Numbered from the stretch's first letter, positions 8,701-17,140 are shown. The stretch is 64,000 nt of DNA from Phyllobacteriaceae bacterium (GCA_023954255.1 JAMLIH010000010.1:1-64000), one strand, 5' to 3'. Program-made: numbers and translations. Notes: a model not told the origin generated them from the sequence alone.

Positions 8701-10352
8701 CACCCGATGGCATCGCCAGCACCGACCGCCTGTCTGCCGGCACGACCGATCTGACCAGCTATCTGCCCGACAACCCGGCAGTGCTGGGATCGGGAGAGTT
8801 CGGATCGACGGGATATCTTGCCGATTTCACAGCGCCGGCGAACCCCTTCTACACGCGGTTCGAGATCGAGGCCGGTGATCCGGCGGTGTTCAACAACAAC
8901 ATCCCGCTGCAATACTGCGGCTCGCCCACCATCGACGCGGCAAAGAGTGTTTCGGCAGGACCGGATGTGCAGCCCGACCTGTCGTCCAACGTCCAGTACC
9001 GTCTGACGCTGACTGCCGATGGCGACGAGCCGGTCAACAATGTGCAGATGGTGGACGATCTGGCCGCCGTCTTCGGCGCGGCCAACTTCACGGTAACCGG
9101 CGCGGTTATCGACAGCGCACCTGCCGGATTTGGCGCTTCCATCGACCCGTTCTATGACGGCTCCGCCAATACCGCGCTGCTGACGGCCGGCGGTTCGCTG
9201 CAGCCCAGCGAGAGCGTGAGCGTGCTGCTTGATGTCAATGTCGCCGCAGCAAGCGGCATCTATGACAACACGCTGGTGGTGAGTGGCACTTCGCCGCTCG
9301 ACGGCACGCCGGTTGCGCCAAGCAGCGACAATGCACAGGTCACGATCACTTCGCCCGCCGGACAGTTGACGGTGGAGAAGACTGCCGTGCCCGGAAGAGC
9401 ACCGCTTGGTGCGCCGGTCGCCTACACGATCACGGTGCGCAATGGCGGCGCCATCCCGGCAACCGGCATCGATGTTGTCGACCTGATGCCCAATGGCATG
9501 AGCTATGTGCCTGACAGCGCGCGGATAGACGGGGTGGCGGGCGAACCGGAGCAGGGCGATGCGCCGGGCTACAGCAATTCTTCCGGTCGTGCCCTGATCT
9601 GGCGCGGCGTCGATATTCCGGCGGGCGACTCGGTGACGATCACCCTGACCATGGCGATCAATGCCTCGGCCTCGGCGCAGGAGTTCGAGAACCTCGCCTA
9701 TGGCTATTCCCCGGTTTCAGGCGGCATCGTTACCAATATCGCCAGGGCCAAGGTGCTGCTGGAGATCGAGCACGTCTTCCAGTGTTCGGATATCATCGGC
9801 CGGGTATTCGACGACAAGGACAAGGACGGTTATTTCGATGATGGCGAGCCGGGCCTGCCGGGCGTGCGGCTGGCCACCCCGAACGGTTTGCTGATCGTCA
9901 CCGACAAGTTCGGCCGCTATTCGATCGCCTGCGGTGCAATACCGGACAAGGACATCGGTTCGAATTTCCTGCTCAAGCTGGATACCCCAACGCTTCCAAC
10001 GGGTTACAGGGTTACCAGCGAGAATCCGCGGGTTGTTCGCCTGACCCAGGGCAAGCTTACCAAACTCAATTTCGCGGCTGCCAATCTTCGGGTGATCCGG
10101 CTGGAGGTCAGCGATGCCTCCTTTGCCGAGGGCAGCGAGCGGCCAATGCCGGCAACCGTACGCTCGCTGGGCAGCCTGTTGCCGCTGGCAGAGGAAGAAC
10201 CTTCGCTGCTGCGCATCGTCTACGACTCACCTGGCGCGGGGCGGGATCTGGTGCATCGCAGGCTCGAAGGGCTTCAGTCGCTGATCAATGGCGCCTGGGC
10301 AGCAAAACAGCGCCGTTATCCACTTTCGGTTGAAACCCGCATCGTCAACTAG
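5706..10352 (+). CDS. Giant secreted DUF11 repeat protein with SdrD-B-like C-terminus (protein 3 of the DUF11 locus)
   Basis: A 1548-residue protein. The ATG at 5706 has AAGGGAGAACGGGC upstream and is preferred to the in-frame GTG at 5670. The signal peptide ends after residue 28 (QFALA), and the mature protein begins IVNTVTVTG, the closing strand of a DUF11 domain. About seven DUF11-type repeats follow, four of them of a LNDDDG type. A Ca-binding-like Asp-rich stretch (DSDGDGGIDGDEDD, DRDGDGDANEVD) lies near residues 897-930. More DUF11-like domains follow, then an SdrD-B/Cna-B-like domain (IIGRVFDDKDKDGYFDDGEPG). The last about 70 residues (LRIVYDSPGAG, RRYPLSVETRIV) could bind the outer membrane or the protein encoded next. 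Confidence 0.82.
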   Translation: MARWRRRSPATLMLAILLSLAQVQFALAAIVNTVTVTGQFGGSPITASDSASVDVEDAVPGWNVVKTGILNDDDGTPGISAGDTVSYEITAENTGNVTLTGVSASDPFVALTFDAASDPNSNGTLDVGETWRWTGSYTLQQGDLDTAGGGDNDLDNTATVSSDQLPDAIVSEEVPIVATAELTIVKAGTLNDDDGTAGQSAGDTVDYTVTVQNTGNITVSGVAVADPLVTLAFDGNDAGSDGIITPGETWTYTGSYVLTQADLDSNGGGDGNLDNTVTVSSAELADQTASHSIPLAPAPGISIAKSADITGVSAPGDDVVYTITATNTGNVTLSNVVVTDTVTTPNTITCATLAPQAACVLTGNYTVTAADYINGGVTNTADVTSEEGENDSTTITTPLTASPGLTVSKAVAPASVSAAGAALAYTVTIENTGNVPLTGVDVSDPMIALDCGSGSATIATLAVGATQTCTASYTVTQADMDGSSTLSNTVTVTDDGTYSINETASANVAVVQTPGMTVSKSGTLNDDDGVAGVSAGDTIAYTVSVENTGNVSLTGVTPADPLVTLSLDSGDTDSDSELDPGETWLFTGAYPLTQADIDSDGGGDGNIENTVTVSSDQTPDGNANSDVPLNINPAMEVAKTAVLNDDDGNPGLTAGDTIDYTVTVTNTGNIRLTNVAVSDPYVTLALQSGDTNSDNRLDVGEIWTYGGTTIVTQSDLDTLGGGDGDIDNTATVTSDQLPPQTADHELPIAPVSALEIKKTATVPVQQFPTVFSYDYQLTVRNTGAVTQTGIRISDDVAAAVAPAVLIGTPSAVVSGFAGSGGINGGYDGSSDTQLLVGDVQLAPGDIALVTISVTIDTGARSISGLNTAFTTSGQISVPVASDDPTQTPGDPSDTNPTPDSVPDSDGDGGIDGDEDDTADRDGDGDANEVDYDPTGYFYCQADGRILSGGLITVENLTAGGSQTGLGASNGIVILRDGSDGSYQFHATQPGTYQLSYTLPPDGIASTDRLSAGTTDLTSYLPDNPAVLGSGEFGSTGYLADFTAPANPFYTRFEIEAGDPAVFNNNIPLQYCGSPTIDAAKSVSAGPDVQPDLSSNVQYRLTLTADGDEPVNNVQMVDDLAAVFGAANFTVTGAVIDSAPAGFGASIDPFYDGSANTALLTAGGSLQPSESVSVLLDVNVAAASGIYDNTLVVSGTSPLDGTPVAPSSDNAQVTITSPAGQLTVEKTAVPGRAPLGAPVAYTITVRNGGAIPATGIDVVDLMPNGMSYVPDSARIDGVAGEPEQGDAPGYSNSSGRALIWRGVDIPAGDSVTITLTMAINASASAQEFENLAYGYSPVSGGIVTNIARAKVLLEIEHVFQCSDIIGRVFDDKDKDGYFDDGEPGLPGVRLATPNGLLIVTDKFGRYSIACGAIPDKDIGSNFLLKLDTPTLPTGYRVTSENPRVVRLTQGKLTKLNFAAANLRVIRLEVSDASFAEGSERPMPATVRSLGSLLPLAEEEPSLLRIVYDSPGAGRDLVHRRLEGLQSLINGAWAAKQRRYPLSVETRIVN
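5907..7960 (+). repeat. Tandem DNA repeats encoding DUF11 domains
   Basis: Four repeat units start with almost the same sequence (CTCAAYGACGA): at 5913 and 6273 (360 bp apart) and at 7275 and 7632 (357 bp apart). Two shorter, more divergent units lie between the pairs (about 6600-7240). This period of about 120 codons suggests duplication of pairs and makes the region prone to recombination and to misassembly from short reads. Confidence 0.75.
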
Positions 10353-10497
10353 GCCTGTGCGGGGTTGAGGAAGGTTACCTCGGGCAGTGCCTGCGCGGGC
10401 TTTGCCGTTTGCTGTGCGCCACCGTGTCGCAGCGGCCTCCGGGCGCCGGTGTAAACCTGACGTTAACCATAAAAATTGACGAAAAATCAGAGGGTTA

Positions 10498-10512
10498 TTA
10501 ATCGGATGTTAA
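10498..10512. promoter_or_regulatory. Perfect CtrA-type site TTAA-N7-TTAA
   Basis: TTAA at 10498-10501, seven bases (TCGGATG), TTAA at 10509-10512. This is the full consensus for CtrA, the alphaproteobacterial cell-cycle regulator that controls many surface structures. It ends six bases before the first possible start of the outer-membrane barrel gene. The second of two GTTAACCATAAA repeats (10462-10473 and 10508-10519) overlaps it. Position this near the start would fit either repression or a promoter serving one of the downstream starts. Confidence 0.55.
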
Positions 10513-10518
10513 CCATAA

Positions 10519-13500
10519 ATGCCGTTTCTTTACGCTTGGTTAAGGATGCGGCGAATCATGTCGAGATTGAGTGCATCGAGAAGGGTTCAGTGGCCTGCAA
10601 CCGCCCTGAAAGCGGCGGTTTGCGGCCCGGTCTTCTATTGCCTTCTGACAACTGCCGCTCATGCAACCTGTAATACAAGCTTCGATTGCAATGACGATCT
10701 CTCAGCACTGCTGGCCGCCGAGGAAGCGGTTTTGCAGCAAAACGGCAATGCGCTTCGTGATGCCGGGCTTGAAGCAGGCGTTTCCATCAGCGTCGATGGT
10801 GAGACCATTGTCGGAACGCCGAGCCGCGACGATGCCAACCGGCGAACCGATGTCGATCTCGAGGCTGTCGATATTCAGGTAAAGTTCGACGGTCTCGGCG
10901 TCGAGCGCAGCCTGTCGGTTTCCACGGCCGAGGAAGCGCGCATCCACACGCCCGATGCGCTGATCGAGTTTGCCGGCTACTGGAACTATCCCGACTGGAT
11001 CGACCGGGCGGAGGTGCGCATTTATCCGGCTCCGGGATTGCGGCGCACCAGCGGCGATGCAGGGCCGGTGGCCGTGGTTCCGATGAGCGGCGACGGCATC
11101 GCGTCGTGGCTGCCGGGCCCGGGCGCGAAGGGCGACCATTTCTACGTGCTGCGGGTCTATGACGGACAGGGCAGGTTCGACGAGACCGAAGCCCTGCCGC
11201 TGGTCATCAGCGACGATCCGCTGCGTCTGCCTGCGGTCATCCTGCGCGGCGACCAGACGGGACGCGGCATTACCGAGGAACGGCCGGCCTCACCGCTGCC
11301 GGCGCATGGCATCAACCAGCTGGCGCGCGCCGGCATTCCCGTCCATGGCGGCGTGGTGACGGTGTACGGCAAGCATCTGCCTGCCGGGCTCGCGGTGCGT
11401 GTCATGGGCCGGGAAGTGCCGGTCACAGGCCAGAACGATTTCGTCGTGCAGCGCATCCTGCCGACGGGTGAGCATGTGGTCGATGTTTCGGTCCATGAAC
11501 AGGGCAGCGGACGCAGCGTCGAGTTCGAGCGCGATATCAACATTCCCGACAGCGAGTGGTTCTATGTCGGGCTTGCCGATCTGACGGTGGGCCGGCGCAC
11601 AGGCCATGACAGCGCATTGCTGGCACCGGCAAAACCCGGCGAATACGACCCCGTCTACCGCAAGGGGCGGCTTGCCTTCTACCTAAAGGGCAAGGTGCAG
11701 GGCCGCTATATCATCACGGCGGCACTCGATACCGACGAGGAAGACCTCGATACGCTGTTTTCCAACATGGACAAGAAGGATCCGCGCCAGCTCCTGCGGC
11801 GGCTCGATCCCGACGACTATTACCCGGTCTATGGCGACGACTCGCTGATCAAGGAGGATGCACCGACCTCCGGCAAGTTCTATGTGCGGGTCGATCGCGG
11901 CCGCAGCCATGTGATGTGGGGCAATTTCAAGACCCGTGTCGAGGGCATCGAACTGGCCCGTTACGAGCGCGGACTTTACGGCGCGAAGGCAAATCTCGAA
12001 ACGGAAACCGCCACCGTCTATGGCGATCCGGTTGCCCGGCTGCAGGCGTTTGCCGCGCAGCCCGGCACGCTGCCCCAGCGCGATCAGTTCAAAGGCACCG
12101 GCGGTTCGGTCTATTTCCTCAAGCGTTCCGACATCAATCAGGGTTCGGAGCAGATTACCATCGAGGTTCGCGATGCTGGCACCGGGCTGGTGGTCGACCG
12201 CAAGCTGCTGCGCGAGGGCGAGGGCTATACCATCGACTATGTGCAGGGCGTGCTGATCCTCGCCGAGCCGCTGGCCTCGACGACGACTGGCGCATCGGCG
12301 GTACTGCCGTCGAGCCTGGCAACCTATGAGCAGTTCGTCGTTGCCACCTACGAATATACGCCGACCTTCGACGAGGTGGACGGCTACAGCTATGGCGGGC
12401 GGGCGGAAGCCTGGCTGATGGATGCCTGGCGCTTCGGCGTCACCGGCTTTCAGGAGAATACCGGCTCCGCCGATCAGACGCTGATTGCGGCGGATGCAAC
12501 CTGGCGCCTCAGCGAAAAAAGCTACTTCCAGCTCGAATGGGCGCAGTCGCAAGGCGATACCTTCGCCGTCGTCAGTTCCACCGATGGCGGCTTCATCTTC
12601 AATCCGGTTTCGGGCGACGGCGCGGGCGGCACGGCACAGGCCTGGCGCGCGGGCATGCATCTCGATCTCGGCGAATTGACGCTGGGTGGCATGGAGGGCA
12701 GCATCGGCGCGGTCTATGAGGAGCGCGACAAGGGCTTCAACGCGCCAGGCCGCTATACGCTTGCCGACGAGCGCATCATCGATGCCCACATAGAGCTGCG
12801 ACCGAGCGAAGCGCTGACACTGACGGCAAGGCTCGATCAGGTCGAGCGCTCAGACGGGGTCATGCGGCGCGATGCCAGCGCCGAAGCCAAGGTCCGCCTC
12901 AACGAGCGCGTCAGCGTGCAGGGCGGCGTGTTGCATTCCGACAGCGAAAGTACTGCCGAACTTTATGATGGCGTGGGTCAGCGCACCGATGTCGGCGGGC
13001 GCGTCACCTGGCATGGCGATGGCGAGGACGAGTTCTACGTTTTCGGCCAGGCGACGGTGGCGCGGGATTCGACCCGCGAGCGCAATGACCGCGCCGGGAT
13101 CGGTTTCGAAACCGACCTCTCCCAGAACCTTCGCGCCGAAGCACAAATCTCCTATGGCACCAGTGGCCTGGGTCTGCTCGGAGCGCTGACCTGGGAACCC
13201 ACCTCGGGCGACAAATATTATGTCGGCTACCGGCTGGTGCCCGATTCCATCGGTGGCGATCTCGTCAGCTACGATCCGTTCGGCCGCGACAACGGCACGC
13301 TTGTTACCGGCATCCGCCGCCAGATTTCCGAAAGCATGACGGCCTGGAGCGAACACAATTTCGATCTGATGGGCACAAGCCAGGGACTGGTGCAGGCCTA
13401 TGGGGTCGAGTTCCGGCCGGATGCCTTCTGGACGCTGGGTAGCGGCGTCGAGATCGGCACGGTACGGGACGATGCGAGCGGCGATTTCGAGCGTATTGCG

Positions 13501-14232
13501 CCATCTGCCACAGTCAACTTCAAGGATGAGGGAAAGAGCCTCGGTGCCCGGCTGGAAGCCCGGTTCGAGGATTCAGACGGGGAAATACGCGACCGGGTCA
13601 CCTGGCTTGGCCAGGCCAATATGGGGCTGCAATATGACGATGACTGGCGCTTCCTTGCCAAGGTCGACGCGGTCATTTCCCAGTCCGACCAGTCGGCGAC
13701 GCTTGATGGCGACTATATCGAGGCAAGCATTGGCTGGGCCTACCGGCCGGTCGAAAACGACCGCTTCAACGCACTTTTCAAATACACCTATCTGCATGAT
13801 CTTCCCGGTGCCCAGCAGGTCAATTCGGATGATGTGATCGCAGGACCCAAACAGCGCAGCCATGTGCTGTCGGGGGATTTCATCTACGATCTGAGCGAGC
13901 GGCTTTCGGTCGGCGCCAAATACGGTGTGCGGATGGGCGAGATTTCCACCAGCCGGGACGAGGAGGACTTCGTCAAGAGCACGGCCCATCTCGGCATCGT
14001 GCGCGCCGACTATCACGTGGTGAAAAACTGGGACATTCTGGTGGAGGGCCGCGCGCTCTGGCTGGAGCAGCTCGAACAGGTCGACTATGGCGTGCTGGCC
14101 GGCGTCTACCGGCATGTCGGCGACAATCTCAAGATCGGTGTTGGCTACAATTTCGGCCGGTTTTCCGACGATCTTACCGATCTGACCCTTGACGATAAGG
14201 GTTTCTTCGTCAACGTGGTAGGAAAGTTCTAG
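10519..14232 (+). CDS. Large outer-membrane beta-barrel protein of the DUF11 locus
   Basis: A 1237-residue protein with a signal peptide ending near residue 49 (LLTTAAHA). ATGs at 10519, 10546 and 10558 are all possible starts; all keep the hydrophobic core. The mature N-terminus (TCNTSFDCNDDLSALLAAEEAV) has two Cys. Residues about 60-370 look like Ig-like or periplasmic domains. A conserved central part (GLADLTVGRR, YPVYGDDSLIKEDAPTSGKF, VMWGNFKTRVEG) follows, and the last about 600 residues show alternating amphipathic strands ending in VNVVGKF, the C-terminal Phe typical of barrels folded by the BAM complex. It is probably the outer-membrane anchor or exporter of the DUF11 proteins; that link is inferred from gene order only. 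Confidence 0.75.
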   Translation: MPFLYAWLRMRRIMSRLSASRRVQWPATALKAAVCGPVFYCLLTTAAHATCNTSFDCNDDLSALLAAEEAVLQQNGNALRDAGLEAGVSISVDGETIVGTPSRDDANRRTDVDLEAVDIQVKFDGLGVERSLSVSTAEEARIHTPDALIEFAGYWNYPDWIDRAEVRIYPAPGLRRTSGDAGPVAVVPMSGDGIASWLPGPGAKGDHFYVLRVYDGQGRFDETEALPLVISDDPLRLPAVILRGDQTGRGITEERPASPLPAHGINQLARAGIPVHGGVVTVYGKHLPAGLAVRVMGREVPVTGQNDFVVQRILPTGEHVVDVSVHEQGSGRSVEFERDINIPDSEWFYVGLADLTVGRRTGHDSALLAPAKPGEYDPVYRKGRLAFYLKGKVQGRYIITAALDTDEEDLDTLFSNMDKKDPRQLLRRLDPDDYYPVYGDDSLIKEDAPTSGKFYVRVDRGRSHVMWGNFKTRVEGIELARYERGLYGAKANLETETATVYGDPVARLQAFAAQPGTLPQRDQFKGTGGSVYFLKRSDINQGSEQITIEVRDAGTGLVVDRKLLREGEGYTIDYVQGVLILAEPLASTTTGASAVLPSSLATYEQFVVATYEYTPTFDEVDGYSYGGRAEAWLMDAWRFGVTGFQENTGSADQTLIAADATWRLSEKSYFQLEWAQSQGDTFAVVSSTDGGFIFNPVSGDGAGGTAQAWRAGMHLDLGELTLGGMEGSIGAVYEERDKGFNAPGRYTLADERIIDAHIELRPSEALTLTARLDQVERSDGVMRRDASAEAKVRLNERVSVQGGVLHSDSESTAELYDGVGQRTDVGGRVTWHGDGEDEFYVFGQATVARDSTRERNDRAGIGFETDLSQNLRAEAQISYGTSGLGLLGALTWEPTSGDKYYVGYRLVPDSIGGDLVSYDPFGRDNGTLVTGIRRQISESMTAWSEHNFDLMGTSQGLVQAYGVEFRPDAFWTLGSGVEIGTVRDDASGDFERIAPSATVNFKDEGKSLGARLEARFEDSDGEIRDRVTWLGQANMGLQYDDDWRFLAKVDAVISQSDQSATLDGDYIEASIGWAYRPVENDRFNALFKYTYLHDLPGAQQVNSDDVIAGPKQRSHVLSGDFIYDLSERLSVGAKYGVRMGEISTSRDEEDFVKSTAHLGIVRADYHVVKNWDILVEGRALWLEQLEQVDYGVLAGVYRHVGDNLKIGVGYNFGRFSDDLTDLTLDDKGFFVNVVGKF

Positions 14233-14248
14233 GGTTCTGACCCTGACC

Positions 14249-14284
14249 GCCGGTACGGGAAGCCTCCCGGGCCGGCTTTCTTTC
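14249..14284 (+). terminator. Rho-independent terminator after the barrel gene
   Basis: Imperfect 12-bp hairpin: GCCGGTACGGGA (14249-14260), AGCC loop, TCCCGGGCCGGC (14265-14276), followed by TTTCTTT. It lies 17 bases after the stop at 14232 and marks the end of the DUF11 locus. Confidence 0.8.
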
Positions 14285-14303
14285 TGCTGGATGGAAGCAC
14301 CCC

Positions 14304-15584
14304 GTGAGCGATACCCCCGATCAAGCAAGCCAGCCGGTTGCCGGTGCCGCGCCGGAATCGGCCTCGGGGGCCGACCGCTATCAGGCCTTCCGCCATCTCG
14401 GCTACCGCCGCTACTGGTCGTCACGCTTTGCCAATACCTTCGCCGCGCAGATCGTGTCGGTGGCGGTCGGCTGGCAAATCTACGACATCAGCCGCGACCC
14501 GTTTCACCTTGGTCTTGTCGGGTTGACGCAGTTTCTTCCCTCGCTTGTTCTCGTGCTTGTCACCGGAGCGGTGGCCGACCGTTTCGGACGGCGCCTGATC
14601 ATGGTGCTTGCCGACGTGCTGGAAGCAATCTGCGCGCTGATCCTGCTGGCGCTCACGGTCATCGGCACTGACAGCGTGTGGCCGTTCTTCCCCGTGCTGG
14701 CCGTATTCGGCCTGGCGCGGGCCTTTCACGGCCCGGCTTCCTCGGCACTGGTTACCAATGTGGTGCCGCGTGAGGCGGTTGCCAACGCGATTGCCTGGAA
14801 CTCGTCTGCCTGGCAGACGGCGACCATCATGGGGCCGGTCGCAGGCGGGCTGCTCTACGGCGTCTCGCCGCAGATCGCCTATTCCGTTGCCGCCGTCATG
14901 CTGTTTGCCGGCGCCGTATTGGCCGGCCTGATACCGCGGCCTGCCCGCAGCCAGGCTCGGCAGAAGGTGAACCTTGAAACACTGCTTGCCGGCTTCCGCT
15001 ACATCTGGCGTGAAAAGGTGGTGCTCGGCGCCATCTCGCTCGACCTGTTTGCCGTGCTGCTCGGCGGCGCAGTGGCGCTTCTGCCGGTCTATGCAAGGGA
15101 CATTCTGGAACTTGGACCGTGGGGGCTTGGTCTGTTGCGCGCCGGCCCCGGCATCGGAGCGGTGCTGATGGCGCTGTGGCTGACCGGGAAATCCATCGAC
15201 AATCATGCCGGATACATCATGCTGGCCTGTGTCGGCGGTTTCGGTCTTTTCACCATCGTCTTCGGCGTTTCAACCATTGTCTGGCTGTCGATCCTGGCGC
15301 TGGCGCTGCTGGGTGCAGCCGACATGGTCAGCGTCTATATCCGCGAAACCCTGATCCAGCTGTGGACGCCCGATGATCTGCGCGGCAGGGTCAATGCGGT
15401 CAACATGGTGTTTGTCGGCGCATCCAACGAGCTCGGTGAATTCCGGGCCGGAACCATGGCGGCGCTGATCGGTGTCGTGCCGGCAGTTGTGTTCGGAGGG
15501 GTCGGCGCCATCGGCGTTGCCGCACTCTGGGTGGTGCTGTTTCCGCAATTGGCCAAGGCGAAGCATCTGCGCGGGCGCGACTGA
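14304..15584 (+). CDS. MFS transporter, MFS_3/EntS-like exporter family
   Basis: A 426-residue inner-membrane protein with about twelve hydrophobic segments. The N-terminal part (GYRRYWSSRFANTFAAQIVS, VGWQIYDISRDPFHLGLVGL) and the loop motif GAVADRFGRRLIM match the MFS_3 family, which includes the enterobactin exporter EntS. These act as proton-driven exporters of siderophores or drugs; the substrate here is unknown. The start is GTG at 14304 with GGAAG upstream. It lies just after the barrel-gene terminator and so is a separate unit. Confidence 0.85.
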   Translation: MSDTPDQASQPVAGAAPESASGADRYQAFRHLGYRRYWSSRFANTFAAQIVSVAVGWQIYDISRDPFHLGLVGLTQFLPSLVLVLVTGAVADRFGRRLIMVLADVLEAICALILLALTVIGTDSVWPFFPVLAVFGLARAFHGPASSALVTNVVPREAVANAIAWNSSAWQTATIMGPVAGGLLYGVSPQIAYSVAAVMLFAGAVLAGLIPRPARSQARQKVNLETLLAGFRYIWREKVVLGAISLDLFAVLLGGAVALLPVYARDILELGPWGLGLLRAGPGIGAVLMALWLTGKSIDNHAGYIMLACVGGFGLFTIVFGVSTIVWLSILALALLGAADMVSVYIRETLIQLWTPDDLRGRVNAVNMVFVGASNELGEFRAGTMAALIGVVPAVVFGGVGAIGVAALWVVLFPQLAKAKHLRGRD

Positions 15585-15689
15585 TGTTCTCCCGATGACG
15601 TGCAAACAACAGGTTGCGGGGTTGAAAGCCCTTCCGCTTTGATTATTATCCCGCCGGTGGGGCGAGGCGAATCCTATTGTGAGGTGATG

Positions 15690-16283
15690 ATGGCGAAGCT
15701 GAAATCCATTCGTGCAGGCCTGCTGGGTCTGGCAGCCATGGGCGCCACCCTTGGCGTTCCCGCACAGGCCGCGGCTGAAGAGGTCTATGTCCTGCGCGGC
15801 GCGTTCGACGTCTTTTCCGCCGGCATGAACCAGATGACCAAGCGGATGCAGTCCAGAGGCGTCAATGCCCGGGCCTATTCCAACGGTGCCTGGCGCGGTC
15901 TGGCCGACAGCATTATCAAGCGCAGCAAGTCCGGGCAGGTATCCTATCCGATCGTGATCATGGGCCATTCGGTCGGCGGTCAGGAAGCTGCGGCGATGTC
16001 CAACTATCTTGGCCAGAACGGCGTCAGCGTTGCCTTGGTGGTCGGTTTCGATCCGGGCTTCGCCCAGCCACAACCCTTCCGCTACGGTTCTCCGAGTGTG
16101 GTCAACTTCTATATTGCCGGTCAGCCGCGCGGCCATCCTTACCGCTCGGCTGCGGGCTTTGGCGGCAGCATCAACAACATCAACATCAAGGCATTCACCA
16201 ACGCTGACCATGTGGCGATCGACAAGGATCCCCAGGTTCAGGCGCGGGCGCTGTCGGTGGTTTATGCGGCAGTCGGCAAGTAA
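15690..16283 (+). CDS. Secreted alpha/beta-hydrolase-like protein
   Basis: A 197-residue protein with a clear signal peptide (AGLLGLAAMGATLGVPAQAAA). The mature part has GHSVGG, matching the GxSxG nucleophile elbow of lipases and esterases, then VGFDPGFAQP, and near the end NADHVAIDKD, whose His is a candidate catalytic residue. It is short for the fold, so it is a minimal hydrolase. GAGG lies five bases before the ATG at 15690; ATG at 15687 is equally in frame. The substrate is unknown. A terminator follows. Confidence 0.68.
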   Translation: MAKLKSIRAGLLGLAAMGATLGVPAQAAAEEVYVLRGAFDVFSAGMNQMTKRMQSRGVNARAYSNGAWRGLADSIIKRSKSGQVSYPIVIMGHSVGGQEAAAMSNYLGQNGVSVALVVGFDPGFAQPQPFRYGSPSVVNFYIAGQPRGHPYRSAAGFGGSINNINIKAFTNADHVAIDKDPQVQARALSVVYAAVGK

Positions 16284-16318
16284 TCCGGCGGCATAACCAC
16301 AGAATACAATTTGAAGCG

Positions 16319-16348
16319 GGCCGCATCGCAAGATGCGGCCTTTTCTTT
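16319..16348 (+). terminator. Rho-independent terminator with GCAA tetraloop
   Basis: GGCCGCATC (16319-16327), loop GCAA, GATGCGGCC (16332-16340), then TTTTCTTT. The stem is a perfect 9 bp. It ends the hydrolase transcript and abuts the end of the convergent SDR gene. Confidence 0.9.
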
Positions 16349-16351
16349 GCA

Positions 16352-17140
16352 CTACCCAGCACTCAGGCGGCCATCGAGGACAAGTGCCTGGCCGGTGTAG
16401 AAGCTGTTTTCTGGTGCGCAGGCCCAGAGCATCGCCTGGACGATTTCGTGGACCTCGCCGACGCGGGCCATGGGAATGTTGGATGTCAGCTTTTTCTCCG
16501 CCAGTTCCGGGCCATGGCGGGATTGGGAGAGCGGTGTCTCCAGCATGGCGGTGCGGGTAAAGGCGGGGCAGAGTGCGTTGATGCGGATGCCTTTGCGGGC
16601 ATATTCGACTGCCGCGGATTTCGTCAGCCCGACGACTGCATGTTTGGCGGCGCCATAGACGGAGAGCGTCGGTGCGCCAACAAGCCCCGCCACCGAGGCG
16701 GTGTTCAGGATGACGCCGCCGGTTCCCGTCTCCTCGAACTGCCGGCGCATGATCGGCAGTTGCACCTTCATGGCAAACAGCACCGCCAGGACATTGACCT
16801 CCAGCACCCGGCGGGATGTCTCTGCGTCCATGTCCTCCACCCGGCCCTGATCGTGCAGGATACCGGCATTGTTGAGCGCGATGTCGAGCCATCCGAAGCT
16901 GTCGACGGCAATCGCTGCCAGTTCGGTGTGGAGGCTTTCCCTTGTCACATCACCGGGGTGAAAGACGCAGGCGTGGTGCTCTTTCAGGGCGTTGCGGGCA
17001 GGCCGCAGCGTTTCCTCGGTGAGGTCGGTTAGCAGCAGATTGGCGCCAGCTTCGGCGAAGCGCTTTGCCGCAGCAAGACCCAGGCCTCCGCCGGCGCCGC
17101 TGATCAGTACCGTTTTGCCTTTGAAATCGTATTGGGTCAT
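16352..17140 (-). CDS. SDR family oxidoreductase
   Basis: A 262-residue short-chain dehydrogenase. It has a glycine-rich cofactor motif ISGAGGGLG near residues 14-22, LNNAG in the middle, a Ser in NTASVAG and YGAAK as the YxxxK catalytic pair. The ATG at 17140 has AAGGGGGAAGGA directly upstream. This subgroup commonly acts on 3-hydroxyacyl or alcohol substrates; nothing nearby identifies the substrate. It is divergent from the amidase. Confidence 0.88.
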   Translation of the reverse strand: MTQYDFKGKTVLISGAGGGLGLAAAKRFAEAGANLLLTDLTEETLRPARNALKEHHACVFHPGDVTRESLHTELAAIAVDSFGWLDIALNNAGILHDQGRVEDMDAETSRRVLEVNVLAVLFAMKVQLPIMRRQFEETGTGGVILNTASVAGLVGAPTLSVYGAAKHAVVGLTKSAAVEYARKGIRINALCPAFTRTAMLETPLSQSRHGPELAEKKLTSNIPMARVGEVHEIVQAMLWACAPENSFYTGQALVLDGRLSAG

